Positions 25,880-34,104 of a stretch of DNA of 46,727 bases are shown here, one piece after another. The notes under the pieces are model-generated. The model ran no database searches, was not told the DNA's origin, and worked only from the letters and a program-made list of their open reading frames with translations. The stretch lies in contig CABUCQ010000002.1 of NCBI GenBank assembly GCA_902490095.1, forward strand, positions 1 to 46,727, written 5' to 3'. The stretch comes from an uncultured Collinsella sp. GTDB lineage: Bacteria; Actinomycetota; Coriobacteriia; Coriobacteriales; Coriobacteriaceae. The position numbers and the translations under genes were made by a program. Within the stretch, counting starts at the first letter, position 1, and each line of letters starts with the position of its first letter.

Positions 25880-26722
25880 TTACGCGATGGTTGCGCTGTA
25901 GGAGGCGACGTCCTCGTAGGAATCGGTCAGGTAGGCGTCGATGCCAATGGTCGTGTTGACCAGGTCGTCGAGGCTATCGAGCTCGCCGCTCGAGAACGTG
26001 AATTCCTCGGTGGCGTTGGTGCCGGGCATCAGGTGAGCCGAGAACCAGGGTTCCTTCATGGTGCCGTTGACGTTGGTCTTACCGCTGGGAGCGTAGAAGG
26101 TCAGGTCCTTGTCGCTCTTGTTGGTGATGTTGACGACAAAGCCGATGTCGCCCCAGTCGTCCTTGAACTTCTCGGTGACGGTGATGGTGCACAGATCGTC
26201 ATCGGCGACGGTGACGGCGGGGGAGATTTCGGCGCGCTGGACGTCGTCGTCTTCGACGGCCTCATCGATCTCCTCTTCCTTTTCGGCAGCCTCGCGATCC
26301 TTCTTCACCGTGCCGGACAGATCCTTGTCGGACTTGGTAAAGACGAGGTTGCCGTCATCCTCTTCGAGGATGAGTTTGCCGTCCTTGAGCTTCATGTCGT
26401 GCGACTCATCTTCGGCGGTGATCGTTACGGTGGTGGCGTCCTTTGCCTCCCATTTAAGGTCGACAACCTCAAGGAACAGGTCGAGGGCGCCTGTACCGTC
26501 CTCATCGAGAATCAGGACGCAGTGGACACCCCAATCCTCGAGCATCTTCATGTACTCATCGGTCAGCTCTTCGCCATCCACGGTTCCACCCGAGAGCTCC
26601 CAGCTGCCGACGAAGTCGGCCTTGGGGTCTTTGGCGCCGCCGCTGCAGCCCGTCAGGGCAAAGGCGAGCGCCAGGACGCATGTCAGGAATGCGAGCACGG
26701 ACTTTTTGAACGTTGTCTTCAT
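25880..26722 (-). CDS. putative lipoprotein of unknown function
   Basis: 280 aa. Signal peptide with basic N-terminus, hydrophobic core and lipobox LTGC (Cys26), so it is a membrane-anchored extracellular lipoprotein. The following FVGSWELSGGTVDGEEL segment is a 'cost-of-dose' pattern (fold of about 100 residues reading as a small beta-barrel) frequent in Coriobacteriia and Clostridia lipoproteins; then an acidic linker (EEEIDEAVEDDD) and a C-terminal beta-rich domain resembling DUF5067/DUF4352-like immunoglobulin folds. Function is unknown. AAGGAGG precedes the ATG. It lies 80 bp after the SPFH gene and may be its operon partner. Confidence 0.75.
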   Translation of the reverse strand: MKTTFKKSVLAFLTCVLALAFALTGCSGGAKDPKADFVGSWELSGGTVDGEELTDEYMKMLEDWGVHCVLILDEDGTGALDLFLEVVDLKWEAKDATTVTITAEDESHDMKLKDGKLILEEDDGNLVFTKSDKDLSGTVKKDREAAEKEEEIDEAVEDDDVQRAEISPAVTVADDDLCTITVTEKFKDDWGDIGFVVNITNKSDKDLTFYAPSGKTNVNGTMKEPWFSAHLMPGTNATEEFTFSSGELDSLDDLVNTTIGIDAYLTDSYEDVASYSATIA

Positions 26723-26802
26723 GGTGTCCTCCTTAATCGAACGAAACCCATAGAAGCAGGAGCGGGGGCGGCGGATCCCCCGCCAATTACCAGATAGAGG
26801 GG

Positions 26803-28044
26803 CTAGGGCCTGGGCGTTCCGCAGTTGCTGCAGAACTTGCCGCCGTTTTCGCTACCGCAGTTGGGGCAGAACCACTTGGCCGGTGCCGGGGCAGGCGCGG
26901 GGCTGCCGCACTCGGGGCAGAACTTGCCGGTGTTGGTGGCGCCGCAGCTGCAGGTCCACGTGCCGGCCGCAGGCGCGGCGGCGGGAGCCGGTGCGGGGGC
27001 GGGGGCCGGAGCCGGTTGCGGGGCGGCCTGCTGCTGCGCCTGGCCGGCAGCGAACAGCTGGCTGGCGTTCATGCCGCCCATGCCGCCTGCCATGCCCATG
27101 CCCATAAAGCCGGCCATCGCGCCGTTGGGGTTGGCTGCTGCCGCACGCATCGCGTCGCTCTGGGCGCTGGCGATATTGGCGGCCGCCATCGTGGGATCGC
27201 GCATGACCGCGGCCTTCTGCAGGTCCTTGATCATCTGCTCGTCTTCTTGCGAAGCGGCGATTGAGTTGACGCCAAAGCTCACGATCTCGACGCCGCGCAG
27301 GTCACGCCAGTCGGCGGAGAGGACCTCGTTGAGCGCGCGGGCGAGCTCGGTGGTGTGGCCGGGGATGGCGCTGTAGCGGATGCCCATCTCCGAGATCTTG
27401 GCAAAGGCGGGCTGCAGGGCGGTGAGCAGCTCGGACTTAAGCTGGCTGTCGATCTTGTCGCGCGTGTAGCTATCGGTCACGTTGCCGCATACATTGGTGT
27501 AGAACAGCAGCGGGTTGGTGATGCGGTACGAATACTCGCCGTTGCAGCGCACGGAGATGTCGACGTCCAGGCCAATGTTGTTGTCGACCACGCGGAAGGG
27601 CACGGGCGAGGCGGTGCCGTACTTATTGCCGATAATCTCCTTGGTGTTAATGAAGTAGACGCGCTGGTCCTTGCCCGCGTCGCCGCCGAAGGTAAAGCGG
27701 CTGCCGATATTGGCGAAGGTCTCCTTGATGGAGTCGCCCAGGTTGCCGCTAAAGACGCTCGGCTCGCTGCCGGTATCGAAGACGAACTCGCCGGGCTCCA
27801 GTGCGACTTCGATGATCTTGCCGTTTTGCACCACGAGCATGCCCTGGCCGTCGTTGACGGCGATGACGGAGCCGTTGGAGATGACGTTGTCCTCGCCGTG
27901 TGTGTTGGAGCTGCGGCCGCCGGTTCGTTTGACGCCCTTGCAGGCCAAGACGTCAGCGGGCATCGATTCGCAGTAGATAAATTCCTTCCACTGGTCGGCC
28001 ATGACGCCGCCGGCAGCTCCCAATCCAGCTTTCAAGAGTCCCAT
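26803..28044 (-). CDS. SPFH-domain protein with C-terminal zinc ribbons (YdjI-like)
   Basis: 413 aa. The region to about 270 resembles the 'virion core protein'/YdjI branch of the SPFH superfamily (opening DQWKEFIYCESMPADVL, then ...RVYFINTKEIIGNKYGTASPVPFRV...). A Gly/Met-rich stretch, a Pro-Ala repeat linker and two CxCG..CPxCG-type zinc ribbons close the protein. In Bacillus subtilis YdjI is encoded with the PspA homologue YdjF and the membrane zinc-ribbon protein YdjG in a membrane-stress operon; here the zinc-ribbon partner is directly upstream but no PspA gene is present. Probably membrane-associated without a transmembrane segment of its own. Confidence 0.85.
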   Translation of the reverse strand: MGLLKAGLGAAGGVMADQWKEFIYCESMPADVLACKGVKRTGGRSSNTHGEDNVISNGSVIAVNDGQGMLVVQNGKIIEVALEPGEFVFDTGSEPSVFSGNLGDSIKETFANIGSRFTFGGDAGKDQRVYFINTKEIIGNKYGTASPVPFRVVDNNIGLDVDISVRCNGEYSYRITNPLLFYTNVCGNVTDSYTRDKIDSQLKSELLTALQPAFAKISEMGIRYSAIPGHTTELARALNEVLSADWRDLRGVEIVSFGVNSIAASQEDEQMIKDLQKAAVMRDPTMAAANIASAQSDAMRAAAANPNGAMAGFMGMGMAGGMGGMNASQLFAAGQAQQQAAPQPAPAPAPAPAPAAAPAAGTWTCSCGATNTGKFCPECGSPAPAPAPAKWFCPNCGSENGGKFCSNCGTPRP

Positions 28045-28092
28045 GGTGATCTTCCTTTCTCGTCAAAGTCCGGGTGGTATTGGTCGGATTGC

Positions 28093-29415
28093 TTAGTCGT
28101 CCTTGTCGTCCTTCATGACAACGGTGGTCTCGGTGTGGCTGAAGGTGTCGTGCTTCTCGGTCAAGTCGAGCTCGCCGCTGTACTCGTCGGCGTGAGTCGC
28201 CTCGTTGGCCGTCTTGAGCTGGCCTACCAGCAGCACGTCTCCGATGATCACGATGATCAGCGGCGCGACGATGTTGATGAGGATGCCCTCGATATCAAAA
28301 GTGAGGTAATCCGGATCGAAGGCGTATTCGCCCATAAAGAGAATCTGGGAGAGGACAAATCCGATCACAAAGAACAGCAGCGAGGCGATAATGAGCTTGG
28401 GCTTGGAGCAGGGGAGCTCGCCGACCATACGGCCGGTTTGGCCGTTCATGGCAAACAGGTAGCTCTTGCCGTTCCACGAGGTCGAGAGCATCCAGACGGG
28501 GAACAGGGCGTAGTCGCTGTCTTCCCAGGTGTAGTCGAGCTGCTTGCTCTCGACCGAGGCATCGTCGTACTCATCGATAACGGTCTCGCGCAGGGCCGAG
28601 ATCGTGCTCTCTTCCATACGGCGCTCGGCACGGGCCTTGCAAGTCTCGCAGTCCTCGTCGTAGCGGTTGGCGATGTAGCCGGGCATGTAGGCGACCGAGA
28701 ACGGGCGCAGCGCGTCGTAGTCAAACGGTTCGATGGCGTCCATGTGGCCGTCGGGCATCTTGGACGATCCGTCGACGGGCACGCGCTCAAACGAGATATT
28801 GCCCTTACGGTAGGCATCGTAGTGGTCGGTGGTCGTGACGGTGCGGTCGGATTCCTCGGTCACGGTCTCGTTGGTTGCGTCAAAGTGCACTTCGCCGTCC
28901 ACGCGGGCGCCGTAGAGCCAAAACGGCACGTAGACGCCTTGGACTTCGTCGATGTGGTTGCCGGTGACAAAGCTCTTGGGCAGCAGGATCTTGCCCTTGT
29001 AGTGCTCCTTGAGCGCGGCCAAGACATCGTCGCGCCCGAGCTTAAACGGAATCACCAGGTCGGGGGAGAAGTCGCCCGAGAGCTGACCAGGTGCCACGGC
29101 GGGGTTGCCACAGTACGGGCAGGTGGAGACGGCGACGGTGCCGTCCGAGATCAGCTCGGCGCCACACGACGAGCAGATATAGCCGGCGTTTTGGGCCAGT
29201 TCCTGCACCGCATCGTCGGATGCGGGCTTGGATGTTGCGGCCGCCGCATCGGCTTTGGCATCTGCCTTGTCCTGGCGCTCGCGATAGAGAGCCTCGACCT
29301 CTTCGACTTCAAAGCGCGAGTCGCAGTAGTCACAGACGAGCTTTTGCTCGGCGCTGGCAAAATGCAGCGGGCCGCCACACGCGGGGCACTGATAGTTAAC
29401 GCTTTCGAAGGCCAT
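28093..29415 (-). CDS. zinc-ribbon membrane protein (YdjG-like, TFIIB-type ribbon)
   Basis: 440 aa. N-terminal ribbon CPACGG..CDYC (about 10-32), second ribbon CSSCGAE..CPYCGN (about 80-105), a beta-rich middle part (VIPFKLGRDDVLAALKEHYKGK...VYVPFWLYGARV), and two hydrophobic helices near 345-395 followed by an acidic tail. The order of features matches TFIIB-ribbon membrane proteins such as B. subtilis YdjG, not a transcription factor. The gene starts 24 bp after the upstream DUF4428-type gene and is followed 48 bp later by the SPFH gene. Confidence 0.8.
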   Translation of the reverse strand: MAFESVNYQCPACGGPLHFASAEQKLVCDYCDSRFEVEEVEALYRERQDKADAKADAAAATSKPASDDAVQELAQNAGYICSSCGAELISDGTVAVSTCPYCGNPAVAPGQLSGDFSPDLVIPFKLGRDDVLAALKEHYKGKILLPKSFVTGNHIDEVQGVYVPFWLYGARVDGEVHFDATNETVTEESDRTVTTTDHYDAYRKGNISFERVPVDGSSKMPDGHMDAIEPFDYDALRPFSVAYMPGYIANRYDEDCETCKARAERRMEESTISALRETVIDEYDDASVESKQLDYTWEDSDYALFPVWMLSTSWNGKSYLFAMNGQTGRMVGELPCSKPKLIIASLLFFVIGFVLSQILFMGEYAFDPDYLTFDIEGILINIVAPLIIVIIGDVLLVGQLKTANEATHADEYSGELDLTEKHDTFSHTETTVVMKDDKDD

Positions 29416-29439
29416 GATTGGTCCTTTCCGTGCCGAGGG

Positions 29440-30177
29440 CTATGCGCCGATGGCGCCGCCGCAGTATTCGCAGCGCCCACTGGCATCGGGAATGGTGGTG
29501 GCGCCGCAGAAGGGGCAGGTCACCGCGGTCTTGGGGGCCTTGGCGGCAACGACGCTATCGCGCGTCTCCTGACGCAGCTGCACCAGCGCGTCGCGGACTT
29601 CGGTTGCCTGACGCTTGGCCTCGCGGTACTCGATGGATCCGCGCTGCTCGATGGTGGAGTCGTTCACGCGCAGGTCGATCTCGGTAAAGTACGGCGTGTT
29701 GACGTGGATGGTCAGATTGAAGTCGTAATCCAGGTCGTAGCGCGGCGGGTCATAACTCTCACGCTCGCCGTCCTCGGTCTCGCGATAGATCTCGGTGCGG
29801 TGCTCGTCGATATCCATATCGCAACCGAGCACCTGCGAGAACTCGATGATGTCGGGGTTGGCGTCGCGCCAGCGCGTCTGCGAGGTAATGATCAGCAGGC
29901 CCGCGTCCTCGTCGAGCATAATATTGGTGCGCCCGGCCGAGAGCGTGCGCGTGGGGTTGAACGATGCCAGGCGCTCGGCGTTAGCCTCGCGATAGGCGAG
30001 CTGCTCGCGAATGTCGTCCGCGGTGCTAGAGCGATAACCGCCAAAGAAGGGAGAGAGCTTGCCGACGCATTCTTTGCACAGGTAGCCTTCGTTGATCTTG
30101 GTCTTACCTAGAAGTCCCAGCTCGGTACCGCAAATCGCGCACTCTTTCTTCTCGAACATCTTGTCAAAGAAGCCCAT
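29440..30177 (-). CDS. DUF4428-type zinc-finger protein
   Basis: 245 aa soluble protein, first gene of the minus-strand cluster. The N-terminal CAICGTELGLLGKTKINEGYLCKEC is the DUF4428 zinc finger; a middle beta-rich part (about 75-175) and a short coiled coil precede a C-terminal ribbon CPFCGATT..CEYCGG. Such proteins commonly accompany SPFH/YdjI-type genes, which suggests a chaperone or adaptor role at the membrane; the function is unproven. Start chosen from the family N-terminus MGFFDKMFEKKECAICG. Confidence 0.8.
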   Translation of the reverse strand: MGFFDKMFEKKECAICGTELGLLGKTKINEGYLCKECVGKLSPFFGGYRSSTADDIREQLAYREANAERLASFNPTRTLSAGRTNIMLDEDAGLLIITSQTRWRDANPDIIEFSQVLGCDMDIDEHRTEIYRETEDGERESYDPPRYDLDYDFNLTIHVNTPYFTEIDLRVNDSTIEQRGSIEYREAKRQATEVRDALVQLRQETRDSVVAAKAPKTAVTCPFCGATTIPDASGRCEYCGGAIGA

Positions 30178-30307
30178 GGTTGCCTCCCATCAACAGGTAG
30201 CGTGTGTCACTTTTGATGATGGGGGAGCGCGCGATCTTTCACGATACCCAGACGGCTCAAGAGGTCTCCACAACTGGGACACATGGCCCATTTTTCATCC
30301 CCAAATA

Positions 30308-30374
30308 ACTTGCGGTGAAATAGTTCCTAAATGTGGGCCATAGAAGGCCAAACAGGAACTATTCCACCGCAACT
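30308..30374. repeat. family B 67-nt palindromic element, copy 1
   Basis: 21-nt arms beginning ACTTGCGGTGAAATAG and ending TATTCCACCGCAACT with a 25-nt loop that contains GGCC (30336-30339) and GGCC (30346-30349), able to pair. Confidence 0.85.
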
Positions 30375-30381
30375 TCTGGGT

Positions 30382-30412
30382 AGTCATCGGGGACGTTCTT
30401 AAACGACTAGTC
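30382..30412. repeat. family C variant element, copy 4
   Basis: AGTCATCGGGGACGTTC then TTAAACGACTAGTCG; 8 bp after the family B element. Confidence 0.7.
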
Positions 30413-30431
30413 GTTGGGGGCAGTCTTCGGC

Positions 30432-30460
30432 CACTCATTGGGGACGTACTTAAATGAGTG
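30432..30460. repeat. family C 29-nt element, copy 2
   Basis: Identical to 21518-21546 over 29 bases. Lies 43 bp beyond the stop codon of the minus-strand DUF1593 gene. Confidence 0.85.
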
Positions 30461-30503
30461 GCGGTTGGGGACACTCCGTGCCGAATGTGGGTGCCGCCGC
30501 TTG

Positions 30504-32015
30504 CTACGCGACGGTGATGGCGACCTGGGCGTAGCGGGTGCAGGGGCGCTCGGCGCGAGTTTTAACGCTGAGGGTGAGCACGAAGCGGTCACCGGGCTGC
30601 GCATCGGTGGGCACGGTGAACGTGGCGTCCGTCGCGTATTCCTGCCACAGCGACAGATCTTGAGCGCCTGCATAGCTCGTTGGTCCCATGGTGACATTCC
30701 AATGCGCGTCGAAGCTCCTACCATCGTGGTCGACGATGGTCGCTGCAAGGTCAATGCGCTCACCGGCTGCGGCGCTCATGTCGCCCGTGACCTCGGCAAC
30801 ATACGCCGGATGCGAGCAGGCCGCGGGCTCATGGGCGCACCACTGCGCGCGAGCGGCGAAGTCTTCCTGGTAGGCGCGCAGATAGGGGTTGGGGTTGCCG
30901 TCCACCGGCGTACCTATGGCAGCAAAACCGGCAGGCGCATCTGAGTCGGGATGCCCGTCAAGGAACATGCGGCCGAGCAACGTGTCAAAGTCGCGGTTAT
31001 CGATGCCGCGCAGGCCAAACGGCAGCAGCGGGATATAGGTCATCGAGTCGCCCTCGGCCATAAAATCGCCGCGCTCAAATTGCATCGCGGGCATGCCTTC
31101 TAAGCCCCAATCCAAGCGGGCATGCTTGCCAAACTGAAAGCGCTCGGGCTCGTTTTCGTACACCTTGCCATCGCCATAGAGCATATAGCGCGCCATAAGG
31201 GGGCCGTTGCCCTGCGTGAGATTTTGCTCGGGCCAGGGAGCCTGGAACAACGGCAACGAATCGGGCTGAGCCATCTTGGCATCGACATAGCCGCCATACA
31301 TATAGGTCACGCACCAAAAGATGAGATCGGGGAAGAGCTCACGCCCATGGTCGAGCCAAGAATTGTCCTGCCCCACACCATCGGCAACGCCCATCACGCG
31401 CACCTTCTGATAGACACACTGTTGCACAGAAGGCCATTCGGGTGTGGCGCGATAGCGCTCGGCAATGCTCATCAGGGCGCGAACGATCGTATTCATACCG
31501 CCCCAACTGAGCAGCCAAAGCGTGCGCGGGTCATCATCCAAAATCGCCTGAGCAATCACGCGCGAACCCTCAGACTCCTCACGCACATCGCCTTCAAAGG
31601 CAACATTGCCCACAAACGTACGCTCAATCATCTGAGCAGGCGAGGGAAACGGAGACTCGCCGGCAGCGGCCGCATTAGCCTGCAGCTGAGGCCAAGCCTG
31701 GGCATATTCATTGCTCCAGAGGCTCTCGATCCAATGCTCAGGAAACGGTCGATACTCACGAAGCTCCCCAGCCGTGGGATCAGGTTCATGGGGCACAACA
31801 TTCCACTCATAGGAACGGTGACCCTTGGTACGCCAATGCGGATTCACCTCGCCGAGCGTATGGACGCCATCCCCAAGAAAGTGATACTGCGAAGCCGTAT
31901 ACACCACAGCCTGCACATCAAGCAAGTTAAGATACAGAGCCAAATGAACGAGCGAGTTCATATCATCGACTTCCATATCAGTAGTAACAATCACCCGAGT
32001 TAAATCGCGAGTCAT
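30504..32015 (-). CDS. DUF1593 nucleoside-hydrolase-like protein with C-terminal beta domain
   Basis: 503 aa. The N-terminus VIVTTDMEVDDMNSLVHLALYLN is the variant calcium-site motif of the DUF1593 branch of the nucleoside hydrolase fold; a WLLSWGGMNTIVRAL block and GQDNSW fit the same family. The last 100 residues (PAYVAEVTGDMSAAAGERIDL...) form an Ig-like domain. Family members are often found in plant cell wall or glycoside loci, with unknown substrates. No signal peptide. The gene follows the esterase in the minus direction after a 261-bp gap filled by a large palindrome, so it may belong to the same regulon, divergent from the PTS/apiosidase operon. Confidence 0.85.
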   Translation of the reverse strand: MTRDLTRVIVTTDMEVDDMNSLVHLALYLNLLDVQAVVYTASQYHFLGDGVHTLGEVNPHWRTKGHRSYEWNVVPHEPDPTAGELREYRPFPEHWIESLWSNEYAQAWPQLQANAAAAGESPFPSPAQMIERTFVGNVAFEGDVREESEGSRVIAQAILDDDPRTLWLLSWGGMNTIVRALMSIAERYRATPEWPSVQQCVYQKVRVMGVADGVGQDNSWLDHGRELFPDLIFWCVTYMYGGYVDAKMAQPDSLPLFQAPWPEQNLTQGNGPLMARYMLYGDGKVYENEPERFQFGKHARLDWGLEGMPAMQFERGDFMAEGDSMTYIPLLPFGLRGIDNRDFDTLLGRMFLDGHPDSDAPAGFAAIGTPVDGNPNPYLRAYQEDFAARAQWCAHEPAACSHPAYVAEVTGDMSAAAGERIDLAATIVDHDGRSFDAHWNVTMGPTSYAGAQDLSLWQEYATDATFTVPTDAQPGDRFVLTLSVKTRAERPCTRYAQVAITVA

Positions 32016-32092
32016 AGGAAAGCTCCAACCAAAATCATTTCAGCCAGTTACGCGCAAGGCAAGACGGGACCCACGTCCCCATCGCCGTCAAC

Positions 32093-32107
32093 CCGGCGGC
32101 CCGCCGG
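32093..32107. other. small GC palindrome
   Basis: CCGGCGG (32093-32099), one base, CCGCCGG (32101-32107). Part of the structured gap between two minus-strand genes. Confidence 0.5.
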
Positions 32108-32144
32108 AAGCGGCCGGCCAGGGTCTCAGCAATGGAAACACAGT

Positions 32145-32263
32145 GGGCACCGGGGTTTACCTCTGCAAACATTCCGCAGGGGGCATGGTCCGGCGCAGCG
32201 CGAAGCGCAAAGCGCCGAACCATGCATGCCCGAGGACGTTTGCAGAGGTAAACCCCGGTGCCC
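32145..32263. repeat. 119-nt cruciform-forming palindrome
   Basis: Perfect 26-bp arms (32145-32170 and 32238-32263; left arm begins GGGCACCGGGG). Nested inside, GGGCATG (32181-32187) can pair with CATGCCC (32225-32231), and GGCGC (32192-32196) with GCGCC (32212-32216). It stands 13 bp beyond the stop of the esterase gene and 130 bp before the DUF1593 gene. Confidence 0.85.
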
Positions 32264-32276
32264 GCGAAGGGATGGA

Positions 32277-33614
32277 TTACCTATTGACCCTGGCCGACCA
32301 CTCCCAGCAGCCCACCGGCTCGCCGTCGATGAGTACGTTGCCCCCGTCGAAGTCTTGATAACACAGGTCGTTGAATTGGTGGATCCACACGCCATGGTTG
32401 AACGTCTTCTTGGGCGAGCCGTCGGCCTCGCGGTAGCGCCCGGTCAGGTCCTCGACATGGCTAAAGTAAGTGAGATGCACGTTGGCGCCGGCAGCGCGCA
32501 GGCGAGCCGTGAGCGGCAGTACGGTCTCCCGCGGGATCACAAGCTCATCGCCCTTGGAGTGCGTAAACCACAGCGGCGTCTTGGCAAGGGCGGAGACGTC
32601 CTCGTCCGTGGCGTTGTACCACGGCGCGCAGCAGGGGAGGCCCGCGGCGAAGAAACCGGGGTAGTCGGCGCACAGGCGCAGCGTCATAAAGCCGCCGTTG
32701 GAAAGGCCGGCGACCACGATGCGGTCGGTGTCGATGCGATCGGCGTGCTCGGCGACAAACTCGTCGATGAGCGCCTTGAGCACGGGGGAGTAGATGCTCT
32801 GGTTGGAATGGCCGAGCTGCTCGACGCCGTTGTCCATCCAAAACGTGGGCGACTGCGGCACGAGAACCCAGGCAAAGCCGCCAAAGTAGCGTTGGATCTG
32901 CGCCTGGCTGATGGCCGTCACGCGGTTGCCGATATAAGCGCGCGTGGCGCCCTCGCCTTGCGTAGCGCCCTTGCCCTCGCCAGCGCCGTGCAGGTACACC
33001 ACGAGCGGGGCCTTCTGGGGCACGACTGTCGTTTCGGGCGCGAAGGGGTTGAAGCAGGCGGAGTCCTCGGCCTTAAAGCTGGGCTCAAAGAAGCCGTACT
33101 CGAGCGCGATGCCGTTGACGGCGGTCTTTTGCGTGGCATTGCTCCAGCCCTTGAGCGCGGGACAGATGTCGCTGCGGCAGGTGTCAAAGACCAGGCCACA
33201 GGTTGGATCGTCACCGTCATTGCCGGGAAGGGCCGCGAGCTGCGTGATGCGCAGCTGGTCGTCGAGCAAGCGCGAGCCCATCACGCTGCCCTCGATCTTC
33301 TTGGTCAGGCGCTGCTCGGCGATCTCGAGCGCCACATGGGTGCCAAAGGCGAGCTTGTGGCCGCTTTCGTCGCACGGATAAGCGGCGAGAACATCGACGT
33401 AGCCCACAGAAGGCGCGGCATGGTCGGCGCCGCGCTCCTTGCGCATCAGGATCTCGCCCGTGCGTTCATGGCGCTCTACATATATATGGAAGGTGCGCGC
33501 ATCGATATCGTTGGCGCGAACGGTGCACGGCAGGTCGAGCACGACTTTGCTGATCCAGGGGCCAAAGTCGCCCAAGGTGGTGACGGTTGCGTAGGTGCAC
33601 GATTTGAGTTCCAT
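32277..33614 (-). CDS. alpha/beta-hydrolase esterase/peptidase with N-terminal beta domain
   Basis: 445 aa. An N-terminal domain of about 150 residues with features of an esterase Ig-like domain is followed by an alpha/beta hydrolase fold: oxyanion region VVYLHGAGEG, nucleophile elbow GLSNGG, and late His in FSHVEDLTG. The family includes feruloyl/acetyl esterases and poly-3-hydroxybutyrate-type hydrolases. No signal peptide is seen, so it would work in the cytoplasm on an imported substrate. Divergently transcribed from the PTS EIIBC/apiosidase operon with a shared operator-rich region, so it may strip acyl groups from the imported glycoside. Substrate unproven. Confidence 0.82.
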   Translation of the reverse strand: MELKSCTYATVTTLGDFGPWISKVVLDLPCTVRANDIDARTFHIYVERHERTGEILMRKERGADHAAPSVGYVDVLAAYPCDESGHKLAFGTHVALEIAEQRLTKKIEGSVMGSRLLDDQLRITQLAALPGNDGDDPTCGLVFDTCRSDICPALKGWSNATQKTAVNGIALEYGFFEPSFKAEDSACFNPFAPETTVVPQKAPLVVYLHGAGEGKGATQGEGATRAYIGNRVTAISQAQIQRYFGGFAWVLVPQSPTFWMDNGVEQLGHSNQSIYSPVLKALIDEFVAEHADRIDTDRIVVAGLSNGGFMTLRLCADYPGFFAAGLPCCAPWYNATDEDVSALAKTPLWFTHSKGDELVIPRETVLPLTARLRAAGANVHLTYFSHVEDLTGRYREADGSPKKTFNHGVWIHQFNDLCYQDFDGGNVLIDGEPVGCWEWSARVNR

Positions 33615-33664
33615 GAGCTGCCTCCTCTGCGCCGCGAGTGGTAAACATCAGCGGCAATACAACT

Positions 33665-33676
33665 TAAACATGTTTA
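33665..33676. promoter_or_regulatory. operator-like palindrome near the esterase start
   Basis: TAAACATGTTTA, perfect 12-bp palindrome, 50 bp upstream of the esterase start codon. A related site TAAACATTCGTTTA is at 33747-33760. Confidence 0.5.
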
Positions 33677-33970
33677 GTTTAATGCAGAGCTACAGAACAG
33701 GCAGATGAACTCGGTAAACGGTCAAAATGAACACTCAACAAATTACTAAACATTCGTTTATCACCATTTAGCAGGGCTTTTGTTGATGGGTCAACAAAGA
33801 ATAGAGGTGTTTACCAAATTAAAAGACCACGTAAATAGGCATTTAGCAGCAGAGCGTCAAATAGACAATCCCTTACCGTTCAAGTACGTTCACCCCCGAT
33901 TTCCTACCGTTCACCGGACTACAGACGGCAAAATTGCCACAAATTAGACGTTCCGTGTAAACTAAAGCCC

Positions 33971-33998
33971 GTAAACGTTCAGTAAACACATTGTTTAC
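33971..33998. promoter_or_regulatory. operator cluster of the PTS/apiosidase operon
   Basis: GTAAAC (33971-33976), GTTCAGTAAACA (33977-33988, the exact complement of 10374-10385), and the inverted pair GTAAAC-N5-GTTTAC (33982-33998). They lie 37 bp ahead of a possible -10 box TATAGT (34035-34040). The 490-bp region between the divergent genes holds at least six such half-sites and no ORF with a ribosome site. Confidence 0.6.
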
Positions 33999-34055
33999 GA
34001 CAGCGTATCCAAGGGTTCGGTGGCCGTAAGGGGTTATAGTCGCCGAGCCAAAGGC

Positions 34056-34081
34056 GTGCCTACGCCCAAACGAGTAGGCAC
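34056..34081 (+). other. 5'UTR hairpin before the PTS ribosome site
   Basis: GTGCCTAC (34056-34063) and GTAGGCAC (34074-34081) form an 8-bp stem with a 10-nt loop, ending 11 bases before the GGGGAGGGG ribosome site. It could influence translation or mRNA stability. Confidence 0.5.
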
Positions 34082-34104
34082 ACGATGATATGGGGAGGGG
34101 TCCC

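Noticed and set aside
27355..30111. 918-codon open frame on the plus strand
   Set aside because: It runs antisense across the SPFH, zinc-ribbon and DUF4428 genes, has no family motif, and is explained by high GC at third codon positions. The minus-strand genes have clear domains and ribosome sites.
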